A DNA stretch of 64,000 bases from Rhytidiadelphus loreus (taxonomy: Eukaryota > Streptophyta > Bryopsida > Hypnales > Hylocomiaceae), in assembly GCA_947034895.1 (NCBI GenBank), contig OX344763.1:44267025-44331024 (forward strand), given 5' to 3'. The first letter of the stretch is position 1. Each line of letters begins with the position of its first letter. Positions 23,601-34,869 of this stretch are shown here, piece after piece. The notes under the pieces are model-generated. The model did not search any database and was not told where the DNA came from. It saw only the letters and a list, made by a program, of their open reading frames with translations. Position numbers and translations under genes: made by a program.

Positions 23601-24985
23601 GTAGTTTTTTTAATTACATATGAGGGTATCAGGTCGACCACTTGTATGCCAGCTTGTCGACCCACCTGCATTTCTCTGACGCAAATACGAAAGCGACTTC
23701 TACAGTTTTGGTGGAGCCCTTTGTTAAATTGAAAGATTCACGAGTTATCATTTCTTGTTTGAGTAGGTTCGAGTGGATCAAAGTCTTTGGCATGGCATTT
23801 TACTTCAGAGGCGGCGCCAATATCCACTAGTGAAGGCAGCAATGTTAGCAAACGGTCTATCAGGTGAATACTAATATCAGTATCCAACAACTTGCCGCTT
23901 AAGGCGTATTTTTTTACTGACTTCTTGGTCTAGATGGAGATTATGCATCACGTTCGTTTTGATCTCTGGTATTTTTTGTCGTAAATCTTTCCTGTTGGAG
24001 TAGTATGTTCTATTTTTATATCCGTTTCGTCTCCTATTTCCTTGCTTAGTAGAACTTTCCTTCTCTCGAACAGTCTTAAGCTATATAGAATGTTGGTGTG
24101 CTGGTTTGCTCCAGTCTCATGATCAGTTGGAATAAATGTGACAGTGCTGGCCGGCGAACACCCCCGCCAACAGCTTCGGGTAGGAAAGTTTTGGAGACTT
24201 CTTTGTCGAAAGGCTCCTTTCTCACTCCCTCTCTATGTATGTATCCCTCCATTACTTCATTTCTTTGCTGCTTGTCCTAATGATGCCAACTCCATCGACT
24301 TATGAAAGTTATTTTTTGGGCATTTAATAGTTCGGTATGCGAGATTGTGAAGTACTTGACGAGACCTCTGCAGTGGACAAAGTAAATGTTGTGGATATGA
24401 CCATCGCGTTGCTTTCAGATGGTGAAGTTGGTGACTGACATGGATAATGGTTTTTCTGTAGATAATGGTGACTCGATGCCAAGAACATCGGAGGCGGGTT
24501 TATCCACTTCGAAATATCCTGCATCTGCTAAACTGAGCACTCAAAGATCAGGCTCCTTTACACCGGCCAAAACAGCCCCTCCTACGCGGGTATGTTCCGT
24601 TTCCTGATTTACTTCGCTATTGTTGATGATGGTGACTTTTTCTGCAATAATGATTGTTGCAGCGTAGTGTTTTTTAACGGAGAACCATTTCGTTTGTGTA
24701 TCTTATGTATATCTTGACTACGTGTTGCGACACATTTGCAGTACATTATCACTTGTCTGTTTTGATGAATGATTAGAATGTACAAAGTTAGTTCCTATTC
24801 AAGTGGCGTGTTTGGGTTCACAGGGTGCTGGCTTTGTGCGGTCATCCACTATGATTCCAGCGACGCATGCAGGTGAAAATGATTCTACCAAAGATACTAG
24901 GAGTGCACAGGTACGGAGCAAGAGCTTGTTACGCTCTTTGCTTGGGCGAAAGAGTTCCAAGGCGTCGGCACCAAAGCCTGCCTGA
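20658..24985 (+). CDS. ABIL: ABI-like (ABIL) subunit of the SCAR/WAVE complex
   Basis: Nine exons join in frame to 348 residues: 20658-20837, 21957-22039, 22540-22690, 22934-23033, 23302-23454, 23809-23863, 24145-24179, 24462-24589, 24824-24985. All introns are GT-AG. Known role: ABIL proteins are the Abl-interactor subunits of the WAVE regulatory complex, which activates ARP2/3-driven actin branching. Seen: MTFDELEMQRSRHFVQALK (residues 42-60), ELKNLRPQLYSAAEYCE, then LDNLKDYSVKALVNAVDHLG and the helical AYKLNDLLGQQ block. These form the conserved N-terminal helical domain, ending near HKHYVLP (about residue 170). The rest is a Ser/Pro-rich linker and a basic tail (SLLRSLLGRKSSK). The ATG at 20658 starts a Ser/Pro-rich lead before the conserved region. 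An in-frame ATG at 20538 would add a hydrophobic stretch unlike a cytosolic subunit, and one at 20781 would start exactly at MTFDE. Exons 6 and 7 are very short. Confidence 0.95.
20838..21956 (+). other. Long first intron of ABIL with microsatellites
   Basis: This 1119-bp intron is the longest of the gene. It carries (GTTA)n at about 21012-21027, a CAG run near 20970 and (CAGA)n at about 21201-21221. Long, GC-moderate first introns often carry enhancer activity in plants, but nothing here proves it. Confidence 0.6.
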
Positions 24986-25850
24986 TATTCTGATAGTTTA
25001 AAGAGAGACTGCAGTATGAATGTAAAGAATGGCCTTGACACCCATGTCCTGTGTCACCCTTCATTTTTTCCTTTAGAGACATGAGAATTCTGATGAAATT
25101 GAACTTGATCGCAATTTGAATGTGTTGTGAGAATGCTCGCACGTCTCCGAGAGTGATCATCTCTTGGGCACGATGGATTGAGTTTATGCCACATCAAATC
25201 TTTCTAGAAATCTAAGTACCACCTCATTGACCCGGGAAGGAGGATGGAGCGTATGACTATGAAATCTGTCTCAATTTTTTTCCCTTTTTTTCCGCTATTT
25301 GGCAAGTAAGTTTGAGTTTCCAGACTTATTGGTGATGATTTTGTTATGCGATAGAAAACTAAACAAAACTACATAAGGTAGCAACAACCAAAGTATGCAA
25401 GAATGATCAAGTATTCATTAATTTAAAGAATTCTTATCTAATCCTTAGTTGATTATTCAACTATGATAAGTTAAAGAGTATATTAAAATAATATATATGT
25501 TTTTTAACATTGCTCATTTGACATAAAATTTTATTTAGTGTTATAGTTATATATGGTATTTTTTGTAATCTTGCAACATATATGGTTATTGCCTAAATAA
25601 AATCTTATTTGGTAAAACCTTGATTATGGTCAGAAATCATAGATGAAGAAAAAAGAATATGGCACCTTCATAAAACCATTGTCATGGTAAGTTTTAGTGG
25701 GGAAAAAAATCCATAAAAGAATATCAAAGGTTTCTACAATTTTTATAATAAATACCTATTGTATCGCTTGCTTCAAAATATTGAGTTGTTGTATTCTAAT
25801 GTAATGAATAAGTCAACAATGAATATATAATGGAAGAGCCTTGGTGAGCC
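24986..25850. other. 3' flank of ABIL and spacer
   Basis: The first ~270 bp is probably ABIL 3' untranslated region. After about 25320 the sequence becomes AT-rich. I see no gene; part of it may be the unrecognised end of the copia element that follows. Confidence 0.4.
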
Positions 25851-25859
25851 TTTATATAA

Positions 25860-27072
25860 GATTATTTGTTGATATAACTTTCTTGATTTTAAGTGATTGT
25901 TGTGCAATCAAGTCAAGGGTCTAATTAAAATATTTTTGATCAAAATGTTTAGTTTGATCACCTTTAACCAAATCCAATTGCATTTGTATAATACAAGTAT
26001 TGTTGTCTTCATATAAAACAATTAGAAGATCATTGTGTGGTAATTTACAATTTGTTCAAATAAATTTATCAATTGATCTCAACTAGATGCATTCCTAAGA
26101 TGCTTCATGTAAAGCAATAATTTTTGTATGATTGTAGTTAGTGTTTGTTTTACTGATTTTTAAGGATATTGCAACTTCGTGGTGTATGAAAACATAGCTA
26201 GTTTGAGACTTGACTATTACAAGGTCAAATTCATATCAAGCATCTGCATATCCAATAAATTTGGGATTTACTAATCGAGTATAATGTAATCCCAAATCTT
26301 TAGTTTCTTTTAAATAACAAAAAAGGTGTTTAATACCATTTCAATGTCGTAATGTGAGACAAGAACTATGTCTAGCAAGGACACTAATTATAAATGCAAT
26401 ATCAGACCTTGTAGATTTAGCCAAATCCAAAAGTGCTCCAACCACAGCAATGTGTGGATATTATTCACCAAATGGTTCCTCTTCTTTGCAAGGGCAATAA
26501 GGATCATCACCTTTATTGCTATAAGCAACCATAGGTGTAAAGAGTGGATAGGCATTTATCATATTAATCTTTTTAAAATTTGTTTGATATAAGATTATAA
26601 GCCATTTGTGAAAGAAAAATGTTGTTTTTCAGATGAAGAATTTATAGGCCAATGCAAAATGTATTTTTTGTCAAGCAATTTTATTTCAAACTTGCAAACA
26701 AAGAATTGAGTAGCTCCAATACATGTAGATTTGATGCCCACAAGGTTCAAATCATCAATATATACTATAATGATCACAAATTCTTATTTACCTTATTTGA
26801 TAAAGATACATGGAAGCAATGGATCATTTATAAAGTGATGCTCAATAAGATAGTGCCATAGTCATTGATACCACAATGTTTGTCCACAATGGATACAATT
26901 TGATTGGTGGTTTTGAGACCAAGTGGGACTTTTATCTAAATATGAGTATCAAAAGATTCATATAAATAAGTAGTTACTACATTCATGAGACGCATCTCAA
27001 AGATAGTATGCCTTACAAATCTAATAAAATATTGAAATTAAAGTAATAAAGTTCATAACTGGTGAATATGTA
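25860..27072 (-). mobile_element. Ty1/copia pol remnant, copy 2 (RT-RNase H)
   Basis: The minus strand shows a decayed copia RT and RNase H. Near 26760 is VYIDDLN, the RT YxDD motif, followed by the FEIKLLDKKY block. Near 26410-26300 are SDIAF, SVLARHSS and NGIKHLFCYLKETKDLGL. Near 26260 is GYADA, and near 25990-25900 are YEDNNTCI and KGDQTKHF, the RNase H end. The high-coordinate end matches copia copy 1 (17010-17145) base for base in many places up to GTGAATATGTA at 27072, where a foreign insertion begins. The homology resumes at 29506. The ORFs are broken. Confidence 0.85.
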
Positions 27073-29497
27073 CAGGGTTGACAAGACATTCGGAAGCCCC
27101 GTTCGATCAGTTTGTGTGCCTCATAATATATCATTGGAAAGGTATTGTGAAGAGCTTTCGAATGGTATATTAAGCATCCGATTTGGACAAAAACTCCAAC
27201 AATGTAATTTCTCTAAAGATTGAGTGTTGGATATTACTTTAATTTTTCATTGTAATCTTTAGGACTCTTGGATCCTTTATCTTCACACAAAAAGATCAAG
27301 TTGGTCATCATTCAGTTAAACGAGAGGTTTGCTTGCAATTGCATTGTTGGATTAGTTTTATATTATTAAGAACTTGACGATATAGTTTTTCTTCTTTCAA
27401 TTCAATTGATATTGTAATCTCTAAGGTTTTAGATTATGTAATTTTCTATAAAATCATTTGTACATGCATTATTTCTTATTGTTATTACAGTTCTTTGGTT
27501 ATAAGTTTGTAGCATACATTTATAATTCTATTTAAACTAATTTTTGGGGTCTTATTAATTAATATTGATAGTAGTATTGAATTTTTTTTGGTAAGTTAAA
27601 GAAACTATTTCTGGAAATGAAACCTATTTGTAATCATTAACCCCTCAAGTACCAAGTGGACACAATGAGTCCTCTTCAAATTTTCAATGGCAAATTCTCA
27701 TTAGGGTGAAACAAATCTGAATATTTTGCAAACTAGGATTTTGTACAGTTTATATACTTGTTGCATTCTTTGATTTTCAAAATTTTAGTGTGCGAAACAT
27801 TTTAAGAATTTATTTAGAAAATGTGGTCTAATAGAAAAAGGGAGCAAACACAATGTTTTTCCAATGAAAGAAATAGTAGAGATGGAAAAAAAACATTTTC
27901 TTAGACATTTCTAATCCTTACTTTATACAAACAAATTGAGTTTGAAGAATTTTTTGAATTTTTATTTTTAGTAATTTAAAAAAATAATAGGTTCAATCTA
28001 GTGTGATAAAGAACAAAAAATATATAAAAATGATTCCAAATTTTTTGAAGATGTTCCAAACAATATACTAATAATACAAATTATTAAATCACAATTGCAT
28101 GTTTCACATTTACAATAAGATGAATTGAAGATATAATTTTTGATGTAGAAGTACATTACAAACATACATAAATGAGGTCATAATTGTCATACATGAAGGG
28201 TCATCATATTTGAAGGTCAATCATATTTTTCACTACGTAAGCACCAATATTTTTTGTATGGGATATATTGTTGACAATTTACAATTTAAGATGTAAATAT
28301 AGGTATAAGGATGTAGAAAAATATCAAAATAACTTCAATTACATTTTTGTTGTATGAATGCGATATTTAATCTTGAACTACATTAAACTACATTAAATTA
28401 CATTAAATTGCTTAAAGCATTTTTTGTAGCATCCTCTAATATAATAATAAGATAATACAATTGCTTGTATTATGTATACCTTGTTGTTTCAAACTATTAA
28501 TGCATTTTACAACAAAACTTAAGGAAACACTTCAAGTTATAATTGTATTTTCCACATTTGTAAATTGGTACATCATAATTGATGCAGAAAAACTAAGAAT
28601 ACATTGAAAACATATATGAATAAGTCTACGAGGTCTACATGATTACATATGTAGTACATCATGATTATCACATTTAAAGGGGATAAAAATAAAAAGTATT
28701 CCGCACATTACACCAATGCTTTTGGTAACTAATGTAAAATTCAAAGTTTAGAGTTTAGTGTTAGCAGTTAGAGTGCACATTTAAATGTGTGAAAGAATAA
28801 TTTAAATTATCCTTTCTTTGTATACATTATTGCTACATAGGATGCTTATATTATTGAATAGTAGTCTTGGAGAGCAGATCTGTACTTTTTAGAATTCACT
28901 ATTTTTGTATTTTAGTACAAGCGAATAGTTGTGTTGGACAACTAGATGAGCGGTCAATAGTTGGTTAGGACGGATAAGTGTTTAAAAATGGGAAAAAATG
29001 GGCATCCGCAATTTGCTGTCTGAAGTAGGACAAGCCATCTGAAGTAAAATGTAAGTAAAGTTGATTTTCAGACTTCATTTTAGCATAGTAGAATATCTTT
29101 TTTTGAAAACCTTTGAACTAGAAAAAGTTTGTAAATTTTGCAAGGTTTCATCTTCATAAATACGTTTGAAGTTTGGACACTCCATCTAAAAATTATGGAC
29201 AAATTTTAGAAGGGGTGTTTGAAAATGTGAAAAAAATGGACGTTTGTAAGGCCGTTTGAATTTAGACAAGGCATCCGCAATTTGCCTTTTGACGAGTTGT
29301 CCGAATTTAGATAGGTTGTCCAAAATCCACCTTCTAATGTGCCATCCAAAGTTCCTTTACCAGCATTTGTTATGCAAAAGTCGTCTGCTCGTTATAACTT
29401 TTCAACAGTTGTTTGATGCAGACGTAGAATCCATTGAGTCTAGACATTCTGAAAATGGATGTGATTTTGCCCTTGACGTTAGAAATCGTCAAGCCTT
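27073..29497. mobile_element. Non-autonomous hAT-like element inside copia copy 2
   Basis: This 2425-bp segment interrupts copia copy 2. The 8-bp target duplication AATATGTA is perfect (27065-27072 and 29498-29505), and the copia homology is continuous across it. The left end reads CAGGGTTGACAAGAC and the reverse complement of the right end reads AAGGCTTGACGATTT, a short imperfect TIR sharing AGG-TTGAC. An 8-bp duplication with a CAGGG-type end is typical of hAT transposons. No transposase frame survives. The interior is AT-rich, with an apparent internal duplication (28090-28250 resembles 28540-28720) and a short TACATTAAA tandem at about 28378-28412. Confidence 0.8.
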
Positions 29498-29505
29498 AAT
29501 ATGTA

Positions 29506-29580
29506 GAATCATATCAATACCAAACTTTTGTGTGAAACCTTGAGCAACCAAACAAGCTTTGTAACAGATAATTTGACCTT
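29506..29580 (-). mobile_element. Ty1/copia copy 2, continuation beyond the insertion
   Basis: This segment matches copia copy 1 at about 17151-17226 (GATACCAAACTTTTGTG..AAACC and GAGCAACCAAA), encoding the LVAQGF region of RT on the minus strand. It ends abruptly at an A-run, after which unrelated repeat DNA begins. Confidence 0.8.
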
Positions 29581-29609
29581 TTAAAAAAAAAATCTACAAG
29601 ATTTAAAAT

Positions 29610-30110
29610 GCTTTTTAGAATAATCTCATTTTGGGGATTAATGTATTTCAATTACAACTTAGAACTATTAGCAATTTAATTCTTTTTTCAACCTTTTACA
29701 TTTTCTATTTAACAAAATTTTAAAGAATGAAAACCAAGCGTGACAAGATCTCAACCGTTGATCTTTAATCTACCCATGATGGACTCTCCATGGATACTAG
29801 GGAATAGTAATGTCTCTTGGAGCGAGACAACTATGAATTGTAGCATAAAAATCAATTGTAGGAGCCTTTTAGAAGACCAATTTTTTTTCTAATGTTGTTT
29901 CTTCAATTTTTTTCCCAAATTCTTAAACATAAATTTTTTTAATTCAAAGTCTAAGGAGTAAAAATTTTAAGCTAAATAAATTTAAAGTCTTATTAATAAT
30001 CTAGTCACACAAGGTGGCAAATAAACTTGTTTTCATCATCAAAGTTTTTTATTTTTGATGAACAAAAGGCCTTAGAATGTACCTTAGGAGTTAACCTTGG
30101 AGCGCTCCAA
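29610..30110. repeat. 906-bp-type TIR element, partial copy
   Basis: This stretch resembles the right half of the element at 52152-53057. Shared blocks include AGAA.AATCTCA..TTGGGGATTA, TAAAGAATGA.AA..AAG and TCTAGTC.C.CAA.GTG, and the end is AGGAGTTAACC. The left part is missing. Confidence 0.5.
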
Positions 30111-30278
30111 CGTCTATAATTTGGACGATGAACGGAAAAGAGGAGCTAGAACTAATAGGGAATTGAGTTTTTTCATTCATCCATCTTTGTGACAGTTTAG
30201 AGATGGATTCTATATTTGCTCGTGATGATAGGAAGTGCATTAAGATAAGCAATATTTTTCCACAAAATGTTGAAGTGA

Positions 30279-30559
30279 CATTAGGGGAGATTTCAGCCTT
30301 TAAAAAACTGTGAGTTCACCAAAGTTCCTGAATTGTAGGAACTTTGTTGCAGCAGCTAGTTGACATGGTAGAAAGATTGCCATGTCGGATATTATTATTT
30401 AATTGATGTTTTAGTATTTTTATATAAAATTAAATTTAAAAAATAATATATTTTCAATATTTTTCAATATTTTTATTAATTTTTTAATAATTTGCCGATG
30501 TTCACATCAAAGGCAATTGGGCTGAAATAGTCTCTTAGAGGCTGAAATCTCCCCTAATG
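30279..30559. mobile_element. 281-bp TIR element (MITE family A)
   Basis: The ends are perfect 21-bp inverted repeats beginning CATTAGGGGAGATTTCAGCC, at 30279-30299 and 30539-30559. The interior has no ORF but holds a hairpin, GACATGG...CCATGTC, at about 30360-30386. The elements at 32714, 49964 and 63579 share the CATTA-type ends, a (G/T)GCGAGTTCCC-like block and this hairpin. A target duplication is not clear. Confidence 0.85.
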
Positions 30560-31119
30560 AACATGTCTTATTTTAGAATAAATTTAAGAGTGCCCAACAT
30601 GAAGTCCGGGTTGGAATTACGTCTTTGGCTTGTGGAAATAATAGCTAGGTTGTAGTCCTTGGGCAACATTGTGAGATTTCTGGTACTTGTTATTAAATTC
30701 TTGGAATTGAATATAAAATTGCAAAAGATAATGCCTGGCATTCTTTTGGATGATGTGTGCAATAAGAGCAACTGGTAGACTAAGGCCAAGTGTCAACTGG
30801 ACAAGCATTTCGACTATTCTAATACTAAAGTCTAAATTGGTGGTTGGATGGGTTTTGTCTCAACAAGGTGACTTCACGCTAATGCATAGCTACAAACGTA
30901 GCTCTCTTCATAGCAGACCATCAAATCAACCAACAATTCATTTATTTGTGTACAAATCAAATAATAAAGGCAATACAAGATACCGATGAAATTCAAAGTA
31001 GCCATGTTTTTGTCCTACAGAATGAACTAAAAAAAGGCCCTCTCCTAGGGTTATACTCTTGACTTTAGTTTCAAATAACTATCACTTTTGACTGATAGGA
31101 TGGAAAATTATGCAACCAA
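30560..31119. other. Spacer, no gene seen
   Basis: AT-rich spacer between two TIR elements. The short overlapping ORFs at 30568-30989 have no recognisable features. Confidence 0.4.
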
Positions 31120-31127
31120 GGTTACTA

Positions 31128-31688
31128 CTCGGGGGGGTCACTTAGAGTCTCCATTAGAACCCACGTGTGAACAAAACTTTGGACCCCTATATACTTTTTG
31201 AATTTTAAATAAAAAAAAATTAAAAAATTATGAATAGATTTTCCTACTTTGAAAGTTTATGTTTTGAATTATTTTTATTTTTATTTGTTAATAATAATTA
31301 GTTACAAATTTTTGAAGTAAAAAGATACACTCTAGAACTAAAAAATAACTTTCACACCCCTATATTATATAAGAAAAAATTGTCTAAAAAATGAACAAAA
31401 AATTCCTAAAAATAACTCTCTATTGAAAGCTCATTTTGAGTTGAATATTGATTCAATGGTCATCTAAATGTGTTCTCTATAATTATTTGAGTTGAAAAAC
31501 ATGTCATTTTAGTTCATTTTCAACCTCTTCTAGAAATCATTTCATTTTATTTGAGTTGGAAATTTTGGCAATAGAAAGCTATAGTCATTATTAAACAATG
31601 TTCAAAATTTTAGGTTGAAATTATAGTTTATTAGAAACCACTTGTTCCCACGTGGTTTGTTATAGTAGAACTAAGTGCACCCCCTAAG
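31128..31688. mobile_element. 561-bp TIR element, copy 1, with 8-bp target duplication
   Basis: The left end is CTCGGGGGGGTCACTTAG and the right end, reverse-complemented, is CTTAGGGGGTGCACTTAG, an imperfect TIR. It is flanked by the perfect 8-bp direct repeat GGTTACTA (31120-31127 and 31689-31696). A second copy, nearly identical throughout, lies at 53879-54440 in the same orientation. There is no ORF, so it is non-autonomous. The 8-bp duplication points to the hAT or Mutator superfamily. Confidence 0.88.
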
Positions 31689-31696
31689 GGTTACTA

Positions 31697-32713
31697 TCTA
31701 TCCATGCCTTCATAAATGATTCATGAGCTCCCTCAAAAAGCTTTACTGATGCAAATAAAAACATAATGAGGTTGCATGACATGCAATGTCTTCTTCCCTT
31801 ATTAGACAATTGCTTTCTTCAATTGCTAGAACTGTCTTGACATTTGTCAACCATGTTGCACCTTTAGCAATAGCAAAGCACCACAATCACGCTTGTATGT
31901 TAGGACTTTGTTGTTCCCACATTTGTTGTCACACCCTACACATCATTTTCTTCAATTAGAGCATGTACATTCTCAGAGAGGCTGCATAGGAAGAAAAATT
32001 ATCAGTCAATACTATATTTCATATGATGTGTTGACATTTGAAATTTTGTTTCTAATCAATTCAGTAATGGCTTGCAAGCAAGCGGCACATGGTTTGTAGC
32101 TTAATCTAATAATACAACTTTTGTAGAATGCTTGAAGAATCAGTTCATTGAAGGTACACTTGTAGTGAACTTATCACACTTCTTCGTAGCACTAAATCTT
32201 CTCTTGTAGCCATCTTAGTCACCAACTGAAAGTGTTGTTGCCTCCTTACCATACCTTTAGTGTACAAGGACACTCATTGTTTAGAATTGTACAATAGCAT
32301 ATGTGTTCTTTCATAAATTACGAGCCCCCCTCATCCTTCCTCACTTGTCGACAAAAGATTCTAGAGTGGAAAATCAAATTAGGAGCATTTGACGATCAAA
32401 GTAGACATATTCTACAACTTCTAGATAGAAGTTTCTTCTTATGCAAAACAATCAAGAAAAGAATGCATAGAAAAAACTCTCCACGAGGTCTCCACTTCTT
32501 CTTTCAATATTATAGTGCACATATACTAGATTAGAAGGATTGCCTTCCGGAAGAACTTGAGGTTTTAGCGCACTAGTCAACAACGCCCTACAAGTTCTAC
32601 TGTGGTCAAATGCAAAACATGGGCAACCACAGTGACTACTCCATTGACTTGCCTTCATTAGATAACCCACAAAGAGTGCCTTGGCAAGATGTAAGTGAAG
32701 CAATGGGCTTTTC
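31697..32713. other. Spacer, no gene seen
   Basis: Moderately AT-rich spacer with only short ORFs. It may be part of the larger decayed element that holds the piggyBac-type sequence further right, but I see no recognisable protein motif here. Confidence 0.35.
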
Positions 32714-32992
32714 CATTACATGTTTTATGGCCTTTCTAAAGGGTTGCGAGTTCCCCTTGCATTCCCTACATTCCCGAACCTTGGGAACTCCACTGCAGTA
32801 GCCTATTGACATGGCACGGCGACTGCCACATCAGATAGTAATATAAAATAGTTTTTTAATGTTATTATTTTTTAATTTCAATTTAAAATTTTTTTTTTTT
32901 TGAAATTTAAAATTTCATACAACACAGGCTGATTTACAACAACAGGAACCAGCTTGAAACAACCCTTTAGGCAGGCCAAAAAACATGTAATG
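32714..32992. mobile_element. 279-bp TIR element (MITE family A)
   Basis: Inverted terminal repeats of about 33 bp with only a few mismatches: the left end reads CATTACATGTTTTATGGCC, the right end (reverse complement) CATTACATGTTTTTTGGCC, and both continue to AAAGGGTTG. The interior has GCGAGTTCCCC and the GACATGG/GCCACATC hairpin shared with the other family members. There is no ORF. Confidence 0.85.
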
Positions 32993-33746
32993 ATGTAAAG
33001 ACATGGGCGACATGAAGCATGGACTAGTGCATATTTCAACACTATCTGCAACATGTGACAATTGTGACACTTCCACAATTTTGAAGGGAACTACAACAAT
33101 GACATTCAATAAAAGAAAAAGACATACTACTTGGTAATCCTCCATCGCCCCTATAGTATCCATTGAAAGCTGCTAAGCATGCCAAACATCCCCGACTTAA
33201 CAACCAACGACCAATGCGTCAAGAAAGTCTTTCAAACATTGTCAACAACAAAACGTGGTTTCAACCTCCTAAGTAAAGAGCATCAATATGCAAGCCATTG
33301 ACGTGGAGAAATATTGTGTTCAAACCTTTAGAACGAAGTGTCCATCCCTTATTCAATGCAATTTCAGACCCCATCCCTATCAGATTTGTTTATTTTGCCT
33401 TCCAGTAGCTTCCAAATCGAGCATCATGTAGCAAAGAAGGGGCTTGGACGCTTAGCTTAGCCATTGGATCTTATATTGAGCCAAGTTGTCAAGAACTTGT
33501 CCATGTTGTAGACTTAGCCAAAGTTCTTATGATGGCGCCTTTACTAGTAATGTCCTACCTTCTCATTTGTCAGCAAGCAGGTGATCTGTCAATGTAGGAG
33601 ACGACCTCAAAATCTTCAAAATAAGCACGGCGGATACAATTGACATACAAATACCATAGGTGTTTTTTCCTAGGCAATAACAATTTTCGCTTGTTGCACA
33701 TTGCCAAACCAAAAAATGGCCTAATTGTGATAAAAGAGGACGACCT
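32993..33746. other. Spacer, no gene seen
   Basis: Short ORFs on both strands, none with a recognisable domain. It lies between two TIR elements, within the decayed transposon-rich block. Confidence 0.35.
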
Positions 33747-34118
33747 CTAAGGTAGGAATACCATAAATGGCACACACCCTCCTAATGGCACAATAGGGTG
33801 TTCTAAAACCAACAATAGCTAGCTTTGATGTTGATTTGAAAAGATTTGATTTGCTGAAATTTGATTGGCTTAAACTTTATTAGGAACAAGTTCCAAGGGA
33901 AACCGTTTTAGGTGAAGCTATGAAACAAGAATGGGGTCCGTATGAAAAATCTACATTTATATTCAATAAAATATTCATTTTTGAAGATCTTTTTTTCTTT
34001 TTTTCCCATTCTTCCTCATCCTTATTTGTGCACACATTGAGCTGAATTTCTCAATGAATTTTCCATATCTTATAGGTTGAAATTCTTATTTTAACTGTTT
34101 ATGGTATTCCTACCTTAG
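33747..34118. mobile_element. 372-bp TIR element
   Basis: A perfect 21-bp inverted repeat beginning CTAAGGTAGGAATACC marks the two ends (33747-33767 and 34098-34118). TA dinucleotides at 33748-33749 and 34116-34117 could be a Tc1/mariner-type target duplication lying within this repeat. The interior has no ORF. Its sequence is unlike the ~280-bp and 561-bp families. Confidence 0.75.
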
Positions 34119-34869
34119 CTGCCCGCGTCCTTAAGGAGGTACTCTTAGATAGTGCCTTCAAGACAACATCAACAAATAAAGGGCAACATCATCTAGAGCA
34201 TTGCAATACTTCAATGGATATGTCTTTAACATATCCACCTTGCATGTTGAATTTTGAACAATGGAAGGTTCCAAAGCACCCTCTCCAAAGTAGGTGACCT
34301 TCTTTGCCTTCCAGTGGCAATAAGGTGCAAGGATTGGCGGCAATCACTTTGATAAATGCACCATCTATGCCAAGCCTTCCAATGGCCCCTCCAAAAGACA
34401 ATGTCAACGACAGCACCCGAAACCTGATAGGGTGCAAAAGTCTAGTGGCACACTTATTGCACCATTGGCCAACATTATTTCCAGATGGCACGCCCCGCTT
34501 AGTCACTCCGAGATTCCCAAAGACGAGGACATATTGCGGCCTGTAGGTGACTCAATCTAAGTTCACCCCCATTAGCATGCCTCTTAGACGTGGAGAAGCT
34601 TCTGCATGTGTCAAGCAAGGCTCCTCCTAGATTGGAATGCACAGGGCCCGTTCTTTAGGATAAGGCAGCTACGCCTCTGCAACAACCTTTGTCTACTGCT
34701 TTCATGAAGAGGACCGGACCACCAACCACACAATGTATATCTATGATCATGTCCGCTTTATAAGCCCTATAGGTGGCCTTGCTTTCCCTCATTGGTACAT
34801 GCCAATCAAATTGGCATTGTTTGCAAGATTTTGGTCCGAGAAAACTTTAGAGCACATATACCACAAAAC

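Noticed and set aside
34189..34506. 105-codon minus-strand ORF left of the piggyBac relic
   Set aside because: No motif recognised and it lies in a decayed transposon block; overlapping plus-strand ORFs are equally long, so it is probably chance.
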